64,000 nt of DNA from JAEUMD01 sp050246945. GTDB taxonomy: Bacteria > Pseudomonadota > Alphaproteobacteria > Rhizobiales > Hyphomicrobiaceae. The DNA is taken from positions 215,889 through 279,888 of the forward strand of contig JBFWVC010000004.1 of NCBI GenBank assembly GCA_050246945.1. The letters are read 5' to 3'. Shown piece after piece: positions 53,704 through 62,163 of this stretch. Under the pieces are notes generated by a model, which worked only from the letters and a program-made list of their open reading frames with translations, did no database searches and was not told the DNA's origin. The position numbers were made by a program, and so were the translations under genes. Every line of letters starts with the position of its first letter. The first letter of the stretch is position 1.

Positions 53704-54668
53704 CCTACGAACCGATGACGAAAGACTGCGGGCATGAGCGAGCGGTACCGCCGCTCGACATTCGTACCCCTGTGAGAATTGGTGTTCTTATCGTTCTGAT
53801 GTTCTTTGGTATCGGTGTCGGCGCAGCAGCCGTTGCGCCGATCGACAAAGGCATTGGAATGCCGGGCACGATCATCGTGGAGAGCCGCGTCAAGCAGGTC
53901 CAGCACGAACAGGGCGGCACGGTGGCGAGCGTGCATGTTTCCGAAGGTCAGCGTGTTGCGGCCGGCGATCTCATCGCCACCATGGACATCAAGGGGCTGT
54001 CGGAGCAGCTGCGGGCACTGACCGCGCAATCGGAAGCAGCGGGCCGTCAGCTCGCCCTGGCGCGCCAGGAGGCCGGCACGATGCGCGACCTCTATCAGCG
54101 CCAACTTTCTTCACGCTCCCGTTTGCTGACGCTCGAGCGCCAGGTCGCCGAAATCGAGAAAGAGATCGCAGCGCTGCACTCACGCATCGAAATCGTGCGG
54201 CGCGATCTTTCGCGCGCAGAGATCCGTGCGCCTGAGGCAGGGCGAATTCTGTCGCTTGCCGTGAAGGGTACGGGCGGGGTGATACAGGCCGGCGCGACGG
54301 TTGCCGAGCTCGTGCCTGACGACGACCGTCTGGTCATCGAAGGCCGGCTCAACCCGAACCAGATCGAAAACGTCCGGCCTGGCATGGCCGCCAAGGTGTG
54401 GCTGACGGCGTTGAGTTGGCGCGAACAGCGCCCGCTTGCCGCCAAGCTGGCGTGGATTTCGCCTGACAGCATCGAGGACCGGCGCACAGGAGCGCCCTAT
54501 TTCGCAGCGCGGGTGGAACTTGAGGACAGCCGTGCGGCGATTGAAGAAAGGACCAGGCTCCAGCCAGGTATGCGCAGCGAGATTCTGCTTATGACAGGAG
54601 AGCGCACCTTGCTCGATCAGCTGATCGATCCGCTGATGCGCAACATCAACCGGGCCTTCCGCGGCTAG
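53700..54668 (+). CDS. HlyD/PrsE-type periplasmic adaptor of type I secretion, short form
   Basis: A 322-aa membrane fusion protein with one membrane helix (about residues 28-48). Lipoyl halves are VKQVQHEQGGTVASVHVSEGQRV and AEIRAPEAGRILSLAVKGTGGVI, flanking a coiled coil (about 95-165). The C-terminal beta-barrel ends GMRSEILLMTGERTLLDQLIDPLMRNINRAF, the family signature. PrsE/AprE adaptors are usually about 430-440 aa, so the coiled-coil hairpin here is roughly 100 residues shorter. That implies a shorter reach or a different outer-membrane partner; no TolC gene is adjacent. It overlaps the exporter gene by ATGA. Confidence 0.9.
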   Translation: MTYEPMTKDCGHERAVPPLDIRTPVRIGVLIVLMFFGIGVGAAAVAPIDKGIGMPGTIIVESRVKQVQHEQGGTVASVHVSEGQRVAAGDLIATMDIKGLSEQLRALTAQSEAAGRQLALARQEAGTMRDLYQRQLSSRSRLLTLERQVAEIEKEIAALHSRIEIVRRDLSRAEIRAPEAGRILSLAVKGTGGVIQAGATVAELVPDDDRLVIEGRLNPNQIENVRPGMAAKVWLTALSWREQRPLAAKLAWISPDSIEDRRTGAPYFAARVELEDSRAAIEERTRLQPGMRSEILLMTGERTLLDQLIDPLMRNINRAFRG

Positions 54669-54694
54669 GTCCAGAACGATCCCAGAGGAGTCCC

Positions 54695-55558
54695 ATGGCT
54701 AAGAAAACTTCGGCGGACCAGATCGTACAATATGGCGCGGGCCTGGCAGCCATGGTGCTCGTCGGCTATCTCGGCATCTCGTACAAATACTTCAATGAAG
54801 TGCCGACCGGCTGCATGGAGGGCTATCCGCAGGCGGTGCGGTTCGGATTGCAGAGCGGCGATGGCCTGCCACTGTCGATGATCGAGCTGCAGGCACAGGC
54901 CGGTCGCGAGGAACAAGGCCTTATGCAAAACGCGCGTATCGTCAACGTCAATGATGCTCCAATAGCGCGCGTTCTCGAGGTCAAGCTCGGCCGCGCGGAT
55001 TCGTCTGACCCAGAATCGGCCGTCGGGATTCACTTTCCGTGGCGTCCTGACGGCACTCACGAAGCGCACTCAGGCTGTCTGCGCTATTCCGTCTATCTAC
55101 CCGAAAACTTCGACTTCTCGACTGCCGGTATGTTGCCGGGCATGTTTGGAGGTACGACGCCCGAGCGGTTGGACCTGACGAGCGACGATGCCTTTGCGCT
55201 CCGCACGCGCTGGGGTCGCGACGGCGACACGCAGATCTTCGTGCAGTCGAAGGCGGCTGCCGAAAACGGCCGCCAGGTCGTTAACCTGCCGGGCAGCGTG
55301 CGCCTGCAGCGCGGACGCTGGGTTACATTGGAGCAGGAGCTGGTGCTCAACACTTCGGGTGCCAGCAACGGCGCAGTACAGGTCTGGCTCGACGGCAAGA
55401 AGGTCGTTGAAAAGAAGGGGCTCAAGCTGCGCGAGGGCGACGCTCCCGGCATCGAAGGTGTGGCTGCGACCGTGGGTTTCGCGGGCAAGCCGCAGGACGT
55501 TCCGGCCAGCGACGAGGCGCGCCTGCAGATTACGCCCATCGACTTTGGCTGGCGCTGA
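54695..55558 (+). CDS. Membrane-anchored protein with PL14-like (concanavalin-type) domain
   Basis: A 287-aa protein with an N-terminal anchor (residues 12-30, GAGLAAMVLVGYLGISYKY) and a periplasmic jelly-roll domain. The block FDFSTAGMLPGMFGG, then FALRTRWGRDGDTQIFVQSK, then RWVTLEQELVLNTSGASNGAVQVWLDGKKV follows the arrangement of family 14 polysaccharide lyases (GGKLPGLxGG, W-D-G). Catalytic competence cannot be confirmed by eye. It starts 26 bp after the adaptor gene behind GAGGAG, so it is part of the type I secretion operon. It may cleave or bind an exopolysaccharide handled together with the RTX protein. Confidence 0.65.
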   Translation: MAKKTSADQIVQYGAGLAAMVLVGYLGISYKYFNEVPTGCMEGYPQAVRFGLQSGDGLPLSMIELQAQAGREEQGLMQNARIVNVNDAPIARVLEVKLGRADSSDPESAVGIHFPWRPDGTHEAHSGCLRYSVYLPENFDFSTAGMLPGMFGGTTPERLDLTSDDAFALRTRWGRDGDTQIFVQSKAAAENGRQVVNLPGSVRLQRGRWVTLEQELVLNTSGASNGAVQVWLDGKKVVEKKGLKLREGDAPGIEGVAATVGFAGKPQDVPASDEARLQITPIDFGWR

Positions 55559-55568
55559 TTTCGTCTGG

Positions 55569-55669
55569 ATCGCGTTCATGTCGCATGGACGCATGAACAC
55601 GGTCCAAGTCTTTCAATTGAGCATGTTCTTCTCGCTGAACCGCTGCACACTTCAGCTGACCATGCGCTA
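55569..55669. repeat. Dispersed intergenic repeat, type A copy 5
   Basis: It begins about ten bases after the PL14-like stop codon. A hairpin GCGTTCATGTCG-CATG-GACGCATGAAC is followed by GAGCATGTTCTTCTCGCTGA and the core CCGCTGCACACTTCAGCTGA. It abuts the type B repeat directly, as type D abuts type B near 45 kb. Confidence 0.8.
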
Positions 55670-55797
55670 GAGCAGGTCAGTATTAGATTGAATCAGGGCT
55701 GACCATCGTGGCCTGCTCTGTCTCTTTGTTTGAGAGACTGATTCACGCCTTCGATGGAAGCATGGCTGCTTCCATCTCAGACGATCAGGCTCCAGGA
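55668..55797. repeat. Dispersed intergenic repeat, type B copy 3
   Basis: About 130 bp, nearly identical to the copy at 45004-45131, including the CTAGAGCAGGTCAGTATTAG start and the GGAAGCATGGCTGCTTCC hairpin. Only a few substitutions are visible (for example AGGGCTGACC for AGGCCTGACC, and CTCCAGG for CTCTAGG at the end). Confidence 0.9.
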
Positions 55798-55894
55798 GGT
55801 CGTGGCCGGGACGAGCATGGTGCAATTCACCTTGATGCGTGTCGCAATCTTTCGGATCCGCTCGCCACGCTTCCGGTTTTTGACTTCTTGCAAG

Positions 55895-55935
55895 CCGTTA
55901 CTGCAAAGCCGCTGCCCACTTTTGCGCGACATCCA
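55895..55935. repeat. Type A repeat core, degenerate copy 6
   Basis: CCGTTACTGCAAAGCCGCTG followed by CCCACTTTTGCGCGACATCC resembles the palindromic half of copy 1 (CGTTGTCGCA...CCGCTGCACACTTTTGCGCGACATGC). The outer arms are decayed, so this is an older remnant. Confidence 0.55.
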
Positions 55936-56044
55936 TTACATTCGCAGCAGCGTCCCTTCTCGCTGTTCAGATCCCATTTACTCTTTGGAAACGCTGTTTT
56001 GCAGATTTCTTGCATAATGAGCCGCCGGCGCGGTATTATGCTTA

Positions 56045-56128
56045 GCGTCGTGGAGCCGTCCCTTCCCCCCTATAGGCACACGGCAAGATGCCCGCGGTCC
56101 GTCCCCCCGGCCGCGGGCTTTTCGTTTT
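56045..56128 (+). ncRNA. Candidate small RNA (about 80 nt) with two C-rich stem-loops and intrinsic terminator
   Basis: A promoter-like pair, TTGCAT (56010-56015) and TATTAT (56034-56039), has an 18-bp spacer and predicts a start near 56046. The RNA would fold into a first hairpin GCCGT/ACGGC (56055-56084) whose loop contains CCCTTCCCCCC. A second perfect 8-bp hairpin GCCCGCGG/CCGCGGGC (56090-56118) has a loop with GTCCCCCC and is followed by TTTTCGTTTT. C-rich loops that pair with G-rich Shine-Dalgarno sequences are known in alphaproteobacterial sRNAs. No reading frame occupies this stretch. Confidence 0.6.
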
Positions 56129-56148
56129 GAGATTCGACGAGACGCATC

Positions 56149-57543
56149 TCAAGACGCTTCGGAGGGGCGCCAGCCGGCTTGGCGTGCGTCCTCCTCACTG
56201 CAGAACCAGCGCTCGCCACGTGACGCACGAATTCGGATGCTGTCGTAGCCCTGCATCCACGGCATCACGTAAAACTTGTCGCGCGACGACACACGGCCTT
56301 TGATTGGGCAAGACTGAGGGGCCTTTTCACGTGCTGCTTTCCAGGCGGCGGCACGGAATTCATCAGGGCGTTGCGCTTCTCCCTTCCAGATGCCGCGGTG
56401 GTTATTGCGGGCCTCGTTCTCGAGGCTTGCGTGACGCGCGAAAAAGCCAGTTTCGGCGAAGACGTGGCCATCGCGGACGAGCGCGGCGGCAAGATCCGTG
56501 TCGCCCTTCTTGCAGTCACCGCGCGCGATGGCGTCGGTGCCACCGCGATTGCTGAGTGTACAGTCGATGCGAGAGCCGCTCAGGTACTTTGCTAGTGCAG
56601 CGCGGGCTGCATCGCCGCAGCCCCAGGGTTGGCCGTTGGTGCCGACGCACATCTGACCCGATTCGGGAGCCTCGATGTGGTTGAGCTTGATGAGTGTACG
56701 GCCAATGCGCAGCGTGTCGCCTGTGGTGGCGCGGGCTCGGCCATGGATATTGTCTCCAAGTTCCGGGCGTGCGGGTGTTGGAGTTTCTGCCATTCGGGTG
56801 ATGGCGGCCGTCGAGGGAAGCGGCTGGAAGCCGTCGGGCCTGATAAGGCTGCCGATGCCGAGGACGACGAGTGCGGCGAAGCCACCCCAGGCGACAATCG
56901 GGCGGAGCAATTTCATCGAGATCGGGGCGGGCGTCGGGGTTGCGGCTGAATTCACCTTGTTAGGCGCTGGCCGGTGGGTGACGTCGTTGCGCTGGCGTTC
57001 TGCGACAAGCGCCGGCCCCAGCGTCAGCAGGGCAAGCAGAGCGGCGAACACGGCGCGTGTATCAAAGCCGACGGCCCAGATGCGGTAGGCCACCGCGATG
57101 CATGCGGCTACACCGACTGCACCGACGATCGTACGCGTGCGCCGGTCGGACAGGCGGGCGAGGAGCGGGGAGATCATCGCGCCCAAAAGTTGTGCGGAAC
57201 GTGCCGCCAGAATGCGAGCCCCAGCGACGCCAGAGGTCCGAGCCACGGCCAGAAATCTCCGCACCGCAAACCAGAGTCGCTGCATCACACTCGCCGTGAT
57301 GCCGATCCCCGAAGTACCGATTTCCTGGCCCAACTCGCCGGCGCGGCGAAGCCCCTCTGCGGCCGCGCCCTTGGCTTCGTTGAGACCGTGGGCAGCAGCT
57401 GCACCGGCGTCCTTGAGGCCATGTACCGCAGCGGCGGCCGCGTCATCAACCTTCTGCCGCCGCTTGGCACGCCGCAACAGGATGGTGGTGCGGACGTAGT
57501 CGTGCCACTCGAAGCCGTCGCGCTTCCTGCGCCATCCCAGCAT
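56149..57543 (-). CDS. Membrane protein with C-terminal staphylococcal-nuclease-like domain
   Basis: A 464-aa protein. The N-terminal third is charged with an Ala-rich helical stretch (VDDAAAAAVHGLKDAGAAAAHGLNEAKGAAAEGL), followed by membrane helices near residues 140-195 and a third near 235-255. The C-terminal domain (about 285-400) is SNase-like: NIHGRARATTGDTLRIGRTLIKLNHIEAPESGQMC, with a DCxKGDTDLAAALVRDGHVF segment. The family's catalytic Arg/Asp/Glu set is only partly recognisable, so it may be a non-catalytic or altered nuclease. A final Cys-containing segment (SCPIKGRVSSRDKFYVMPWMQGY) occurs after many bacterial SNase-like domains. The start is ATG 57543. The function is unknown. Confidence 0.75.
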   Translation of the reverse strand: MLGWRRKRDGFEWHDYVRTTILLRRAKRRQKVDDAAAAAVHGLKDAGAAAAHGLNEAKGAAAEGLRRAGELGQEIGTSGIGITASVMQRLWFAVRRFLAVARTSGVAGARILAARSAQLLGAMISPLLARLSDRRTRTIVGAVGVAACIAVAYRIWAVGFDTRAVFAALLALLTLGPALVAERQRNDVTHRPAPNKVNSAATPTPAPISMKLLRPIVAWGGFAALVVLGIGSLIRPDGFQPLPSTAAITRMAETPTPARPELGDNIHGRARATTGDTLRIGRTLIKLNHIEAPESGQMCVGTNGQPWGCGDAARAALAKYLSGSRIDCTLSNRGGTDAIARGDCKKGDTDLAAALVRDGHVFAETGFFARHASLENEARNNHRGIWKGEAQRPDEFRAAAWKAAREKAPQSCPIKGRVSSRDKFYVMPWMQGYDSIRIRASRGERWFCSEEDARQAGWRPSEAS

Positions 57544-57893
57544 TGCAGTTCCTCGCGTGCTCTTCCAAATCGTGTGTCCGCCGGTCCAAAGGGCGGCGAG
57601 CGTGCTCACGCATTACCCGTCATTGCAAATCAGGCAACACTGCGAGCTGTTTCCGCTCGCGGTTCGCCGGGGACTGCCGCGCTGCCCATGGAGTGGCCGA
57701 CCACACACACCCGCAGGCACCGCGACGGCCGCGGCCGCCCGGTTCCACGGAGGGCATCTTGTGCTAGGTTGACGCCCGTTACCAGCAGGGTGCGGGGATG
57801 GAAGCGGCCTGAATTGCCGTTTGCCCACAACCAACCAGGTGGTCGATCAGAGCATAACCTGATCAAGAGCGAAAAGAACAAGGAACGGCGGCC

Positions 57894-58442
57894 ATGACGA
57901 TCGGTTTTCGAGGACAGAAGCGCATTTCGCGTCGTGCGGCGGGGACTGCGATGGCGCTGGCCCTGGCGACAGCTACAGGCGCATCCGCGGGCAAGGACAT
58001 CGGTCCTGCGGGGGGATGTGACACATTCTCCAAGGGAACATCGGCATGGAGTGATTGCGTCGGTCCGGCAGCGCAGCAACTTTCCGATGCGGATCTTTTC
58101 TACGCTGGTTACTGGATGGCGCGGCTGGGGCGCTACGATCAGGCGATTGCCTATCTCAGCGCCACCAAGGCGCCTGATGCGCGGACGCTGACCTATCTGG
58201 GATTTGCGACGCGCAAGGCGGGCAATGTCGGCAATGCATTTGCCTATTACGAAAAGGCTTTGGCGCTTGATCCCGACTATGTGGTGGCGCGGGCCTACCT
58301 CGGCGAAGCCTTCGTAACGGTCGGCAACGCGCAGGCGGCGCGCCACCAGCTCGCCGAGATTGCAAAGCGCTGCGGTGCAACCTGTGCCGCCTACGACGAG
58401 CTTGCGCGGCATCTGGCCCGCAGCGAAGAGGCGCGCGGTTGA
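57894..58442 (+). CDS. Exported tetratricopeptide-repeat protein
   Basis: A 182-aa protein with a probable signal peptide (residues 1-32, RRAAGTAMALALATATGASA). About three TPR-like helical pairs run from residue 65 to 150, including YAGYWMARLGRYDQAIAYL, TYLGFATRKAGNVGNAFAYYEKALALDPDY and ARAYLGEAFVTVGNAQAARHQL. Cysteines at about 42, 55, 160 and 164 could form periplasmic disulfides. It lies convergent to, and just beside, the kinase gene, but no direct link is visible. TPRs usually mediate protein contacts. Confidence 0.8.
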   Translation: MTIGFRGQKRISRRAAGTAMALALATATGASAGKDIGPAGGCDTFSKGTSAWSDCVGPAAQQLSDADLFYAGYWMARLGRYDQAIAYLSATKAPDARTLTYLGFATRKAGNVGNAFAYYEKALALDPDYVVARAYLGEAFVTVGNAQAARHQLAEIAKRCGATCAAYDELARHLARSEEARG

Positions 58443-58468
58443 AGCCGGGTCAATTTTTGAAAAGGTGC

Positions 58469-61105
58469 TCAACGAACAGTAGCATTCTGCGCCGCGGTCC
58501 ATATGCGGATCGTACCGTCCGCGCCAGCCGTGGCGATGCGCGTACCGTCCGGGGAGAACTGGGCGGCCTTCACTTCGCCGCGATGGCCCGCGTACGCACG
58601 AATGGCGCGACGTCGCTCGACGTCCCACAGGCGCACCGTGCCGTCGCTTCCTGCCGAAACGAGGTGCTGGCTATCGGGAGCGAAGGCGATCTGATTGATG
58701 GCGGCGTTGTGGCCGGAAAATCGCCTTCGCAGGGAGCGCGACGATGTGGACCACACGCGAATGCTGCCATCGAGGCTGGCCGCCGCGATAAGTCTCCCGT
58801 CGGGTGAAATTGCAACCGACGTGATGAAATCGCGCGCGCCTCGATAGGTGCGAACGAGATCGAGCGTCGACAGGTTCCAGAGCTTCACGGTCTTATCGGC
58901 GCCACCGGAAGCAACGAGCGCGCCGGCAGGAGCAAAGGCAAGGGCCTGCACGGCGTTTTCATGTCCGTCGAAGACATGCAGCGGTGCCGATTCTTGCGTT
59001 GCGTCCCAGAGCGTCACCTTCCAATCGTGCGTTGCGGTGAGGAAGTGTGTGTTGTCTCCGGCGAAGGCTAGCGACCAGACGTCCGCCTCGTTGCGCCTAT
59101 AGCTCGAGCGCTTGCGGCCTGTCGACGTGTCCCACAGCGTTACCTCGCCGTCGGCGTGTCCGGTCAGGGCACTGTCGCCGTCGATGGCGAGGGCGGTGGC
59201 GGGACCGGAATCGAGCGGAATGGTGCGTATCAGCGAGAGGTTTTTTTCGGACCAGATTTTGAGCGTTCCGTCGGCGCCGGTGCTGAAAATGCGCCTGCCG
59301 TCAGCGCTGTAGCGCAGGAGCGTGGCGCCGCCGTCGTGAGCGGAGACGGATTCGATCTCGGGTGAAACCGGCTCCAGTGCCGCGGGAGGCTGTGCGGCGG
59401 AGGTTGGCTGAGCCGTTGAGGCCGTCTGAGCCCTGCGCTTCGTGTCGGACGGGATCGCAGCGGTCTGGATGTTGCGCATCTTGCCGATGACGTCAGGCAA
59501 GCGGTTCTGCAGCATGACGGCTGCGGTCGCGACGCAAGCACCAATGGCAAGCTTGGCAAGCAACGGACGCAGACGCGGACCGGATTTCGGCTTGACTGGC
59601 TTTGGCGTGGAATCGCGGGCGAAGAGCTTGGGTACGCGGCGCGGCGGTGCCGGCACGATCTCACCCTTCTGCGGTGGCGCACTCTGTCTGCCCTTGTCGG
59701 GTGTCTTGCCGGGATCGTCGAGCGACTTCGCAGCGGCGTTGGCGGCGGGCTTTTGTGCTGCTTTCGCCTGTTTTGCAGCAGGTGGCTTCTTGAGGTTGAG
59801 TGGCGTTGGCTTTTCGTCCGGGGCAAGGGCAACGGTGGCGCCAGCAGCGGCGGCCAGGGCGGCGCTGTCCGCTGCGGGCCGGGCGGCCGCCTTGTTCCGC
59901 TGTTTCGGCTTTTCCTGGGCGCGGCCTTTCGGCGCCGCGGCGGATGAAGCAGCGGCGGCGTTGCCGGCTTTGGCCTCCACCTTGGCGCCGATGGCCGGGG
60001 CAACGGCTCCAGGCGCAGCATTTCCGGCGCTGTCGCTACCGGCTTTGATGCCGCCCAACCGATCGAGAAAATCAAGCAGGCCGCCTTGCGGGCCTGGCAT
60101 ATCGGGTGGGGGCGGATTGGCTGGGGGCGGGCGATGAGGTACGCCAGCGTCCAGCTTCTGACCATGAAGCGCCACCTCATCCTCGCGGTTCTGGTCGAGC
60201 GCTTTCGAAAGCCAGCCCTGACGCGACGGCTCGGGTGCCAGCAGTTCGCCACGCCATGCGGCGACCAATTGCGGGCGGTCCTTGATCTCGAGCGACAGGG
60301 CGCGATCGATGGCATTCAAGAAGCTTGGTCGATACGAACTCAGCGCCGTATCGCGTGCCGGAACGATTTCATCGTGCACCATGCGTGAGGGTGCATCAGG
60401 CGGACGCCTACCGGTGACGGCGTGATAAAGCGTGGCGCCCAACGCGTATATGTCTGTCCAGGGGCCCTGCTGGCGGCTCGTCTCGGCGTACTGCTCGTAG
60501 GGGCTGTATCCGGGTTTCACGAGAGCAGAGACGGTCTTGGAATGGGCGGCGATCTCGCCGCGCGCCGAGCCGAAGTCGATCAGAACCGGCGTGCCACTCT
60601 TCCTGACGATGATATTGTCGGGGGCGATGTCGCGGTGCAGAAAGTCTGCCTTGTGAATGATCTCGAGCGCGTCCAGCAGCGGAGCGACAATCTCGTCCAG
60701 TTCCTTCTGGCGCGGGGCCCGCTTCAGCTCCTTAAGCCACGTCTTCAGGCTTTTTCCCTCCTCCCATTGCAGTACCATGTATCCGGTGTTATTGGCGCGG
60801 AAGTAGCGGTAGACACGGACGATGTTGGGATGGTCGAAGCGGGCGAGCGTCTGCGCTTCCTCGATAAACCGGTCAAGGCCCCAGCGGTAATCCTTCGAGC
60901 AGTCCTTGGAACGCGGCACGGCCTCACGGCTGGCATTGCGTGCGGCGAAGTCGGAGGGGAAGTACTCCTTGATCGTGACGGCGCGTTCGAGAGCGATTTC
61001 ATCTGCGAGATAAGTGATGCCGAATCCGCCCGCGCCGAGTACGCGCTCGATGCGGTAATCGCCAACTAGCTCAGTTCCAGCCGGTAACGCGATAAGATTC
61101 GTCAT
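58469..61105 (-). CDS. Membrane Ser/Thr protein kinase with seven C-terminal WD40 repeats
   Basis: An 878-aa Hanks-type kinase. The kinase domain (about residues 1-280) has VLGAGGFGITYLA (P-loop), the VAIK-like TIKEYFP lysine, HRDIAPDN (catalytic loop, with Ala where most have Lys), DFGSAR and the GYSPYEQY activation/P+1 region. A long Ala/Pro/Lys linker (about 300-520) is followed by one membrane helix (about 535-555) and seven WD40 blades ending in LWD/IWS-type motifs, so a full propeller is predicted in the periplasm. The start is ATG 61105. It is divergent from FHA, FHA and PP2C genes, forming a phospho-signalling module. Confidence 0.92.
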   Translation of the reverse strand: MTNLIALPAGTELVGDYRIERVLGAGGFGITYLADEIALERAVTIKEYFPSDFAARNASREAVPRSKDCSKDYRWGLDRFIEEAQTLARFDHPNIVRVYRYFRANNTGYMVLQWEEGKSLKTWLKELKRAPRQKELDEIVAPLLDALEIIHKADFLHRDIAPDNIIVRKSGTPVLIDFGSARGEIAAHSKTVSALVKPGYSPYEQYAETSRQQGPWTDIYALGATLYHAVTGRRPPDAPSRMVHDEIVPARDTALSSYRPSFLNAIDRALSLEIKDRPQLVAAWRGELLAPEPSRQGWLSKALDQNREDEVALHGQKLDAGVPHRPPPANPPPPDMPGPQGGLLDFLDRLGGIKAGSDSAGNAAPGAVAPAIGAKVEAKAGNAAAASSAAAPKGRAQEKPKQRNKAAARPAADSAALAAAAGATVALAPDEKPTPLNLKKPPAAKQAKAAQKPAANAAAKSLDDPGKTPDKGRQSAPPQKGEIVPAPPRRVPKLFARDSTPKPVKPKSGPRLRPLLAKLAIGACVATAAVMLQNRLPDVIGKMRNIQTAAIPSDTKRRAQTASTAQPTSAAQPPAALEPVSPEIESVSAHDGGATLLRYSADGRRIFSTGADGTLKIWSEKNLSLIRTIPLDSGPATALAIDGDSALTGHADGEVTLWDTSTGRKRSSYRRNEADVWSLAFAGDNTHFLTATHDWKVTLWDATQESAPLHVFDGHENAVQALAFAPAGALVASGGADKTVKLWNLSTLDLVRTYRGARDFITSVAISPDGRLIAAASLDGSIRVWSTSSRSLRRRFSGHNAAINQIAFAPDSQHLVSAGSDGTVRLWDVERRRAIRAYAGHRGEVKAAQFSPDGTRIATAGADGTIRIWTAAQNATVR

Positions 61106-61335
61106 GTTTCTCGTCGGTAGCGCCCGCAATTACGAGGTGCGAGCGCGGCCCCGCTCTAAGACGAGACATCGATTCGTGCCGCCCTCGCCGCTTTTGGCCC
61201 ACAAATGTGGCATCGTCACGGGCGATGAACCCAGGATGAACAAATCTTCTCTTTGCCCGATGTTGGCCACGGTGTTGCCGCCAACGCGCCGCACGGTGAA
61301 CGACACAAGCAAGGGCGATTCGGGGAGCGCGAGCG

Positions 61336-62091
61336 GTGGCGCGAACGGGGGACATGGAGCACTCGGACGGTGTGCGCCGTCAATGTCATATGCGCGTTTC
61401 CGACGATGTCGAGCTTCGTCAGACGTCGCTGCATTCGGCGACTAAAGTGCGGTTACCGCGTTCGTTGCTTGTCGTTGCCGTTGCAGGTCTGGTGCTGTCG
61501 CACGTGTCGCATGCCCAGGCAGCAGGTCTCGACCCGCAAACCTGGGACCTTTCCGTCATTCCTGACGCCATGAGCTGGACAGGAGGGCAACTCGTCGAAG
61601 CGGCTCGCGCCTTTCATGCCCGTGCTCCGGCGCTATTTCTTGGCATGCTGAGCGTTGCACTGTTTCTTCCTCTCGCCGTTTTGACATTCGGCGTGCGCGC
61701 GGCGGTGGCGGCGCGACGTTGCCCGACCGTGCCCGAGGTTGAAGGCGCCAGCGAAAGAACCGCGTTGGTGACCGGGTTCTCACGACCGCGACGGGCCTGT
61801 CTGGAGGGTATGGAGCTTGGCGGGTCCGGTACATTCGAGATCCGCCACTCGCTCTCGCGCATCGGGCGTGCCGACGACAATGAGGTCGTTATCAACAACG
61901 CCGATCTGGAGCCCTATCACGCCGCGATCGAGCGTACGCCGGAATGTGACATCTATCTGTGTGATCTGACCCGCGGGGGACGTCGCGCGGCCCGCGTCAA
62001 CGGCCGGCGATCGCCGCGCCAAAGGCTTTGCGATGGCGACGTGATCACACTTGGGCGTGTGACGCTGACCTACCGTACGTCCGCGCTTTGA
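61336..62091 (+). CDS. Membrane-anchored FHA-domain protein
   Basis: A 251-aa protein with two hydrophobic segments (about residues 45-62 and 96-120) and a C-terminal FHA domain (about 165-250). The FHA motifs are SRIGRADDNEVVINNADLEPYHAAIER, a DLT-GGR loop and RVNGRRSPRQRLCDGDVITLGRVTLTY. FHA domains bind phosphothreonine, which suggests it is a target or scaffold of the divergent kinase. The usual conserved SxxH is PYH here. The start may be ATG 61336, 61354 or 61390. It lies 42 bp upstream of the second FHA gene's frame and is co-oriented with it. Confidence 0.8.
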   Translation: MARTGDMEHSDGVRRQCHMRVSDDVELRQTSLHSATKVRLPRSLLVVAVAGLVLSHVSHAQAAGLDPQTWDLSVIPDAMSWTGGQLVEAARAFHARAPALFLGMLSVALFLPLAVLTFGVRAAVAARRCPTVPEVEGASERTALVTGFSRPRRACLEGMELGGSGTFEIRHSLSRIGRADDNEVVINNADLEPYHAAIERTPECDIYLCDLTRGGRRAARVNGRRSPRQRLCDGDVITLGRVTLTYRTSAL

Positions 62092-62163
62092 CGAGGATTT
62101 GTAATTCGCGAGTTCGAGCGGCGCTGCCGCCAATTGAGATCATTTCAAGAGGAGAGATCGCCG

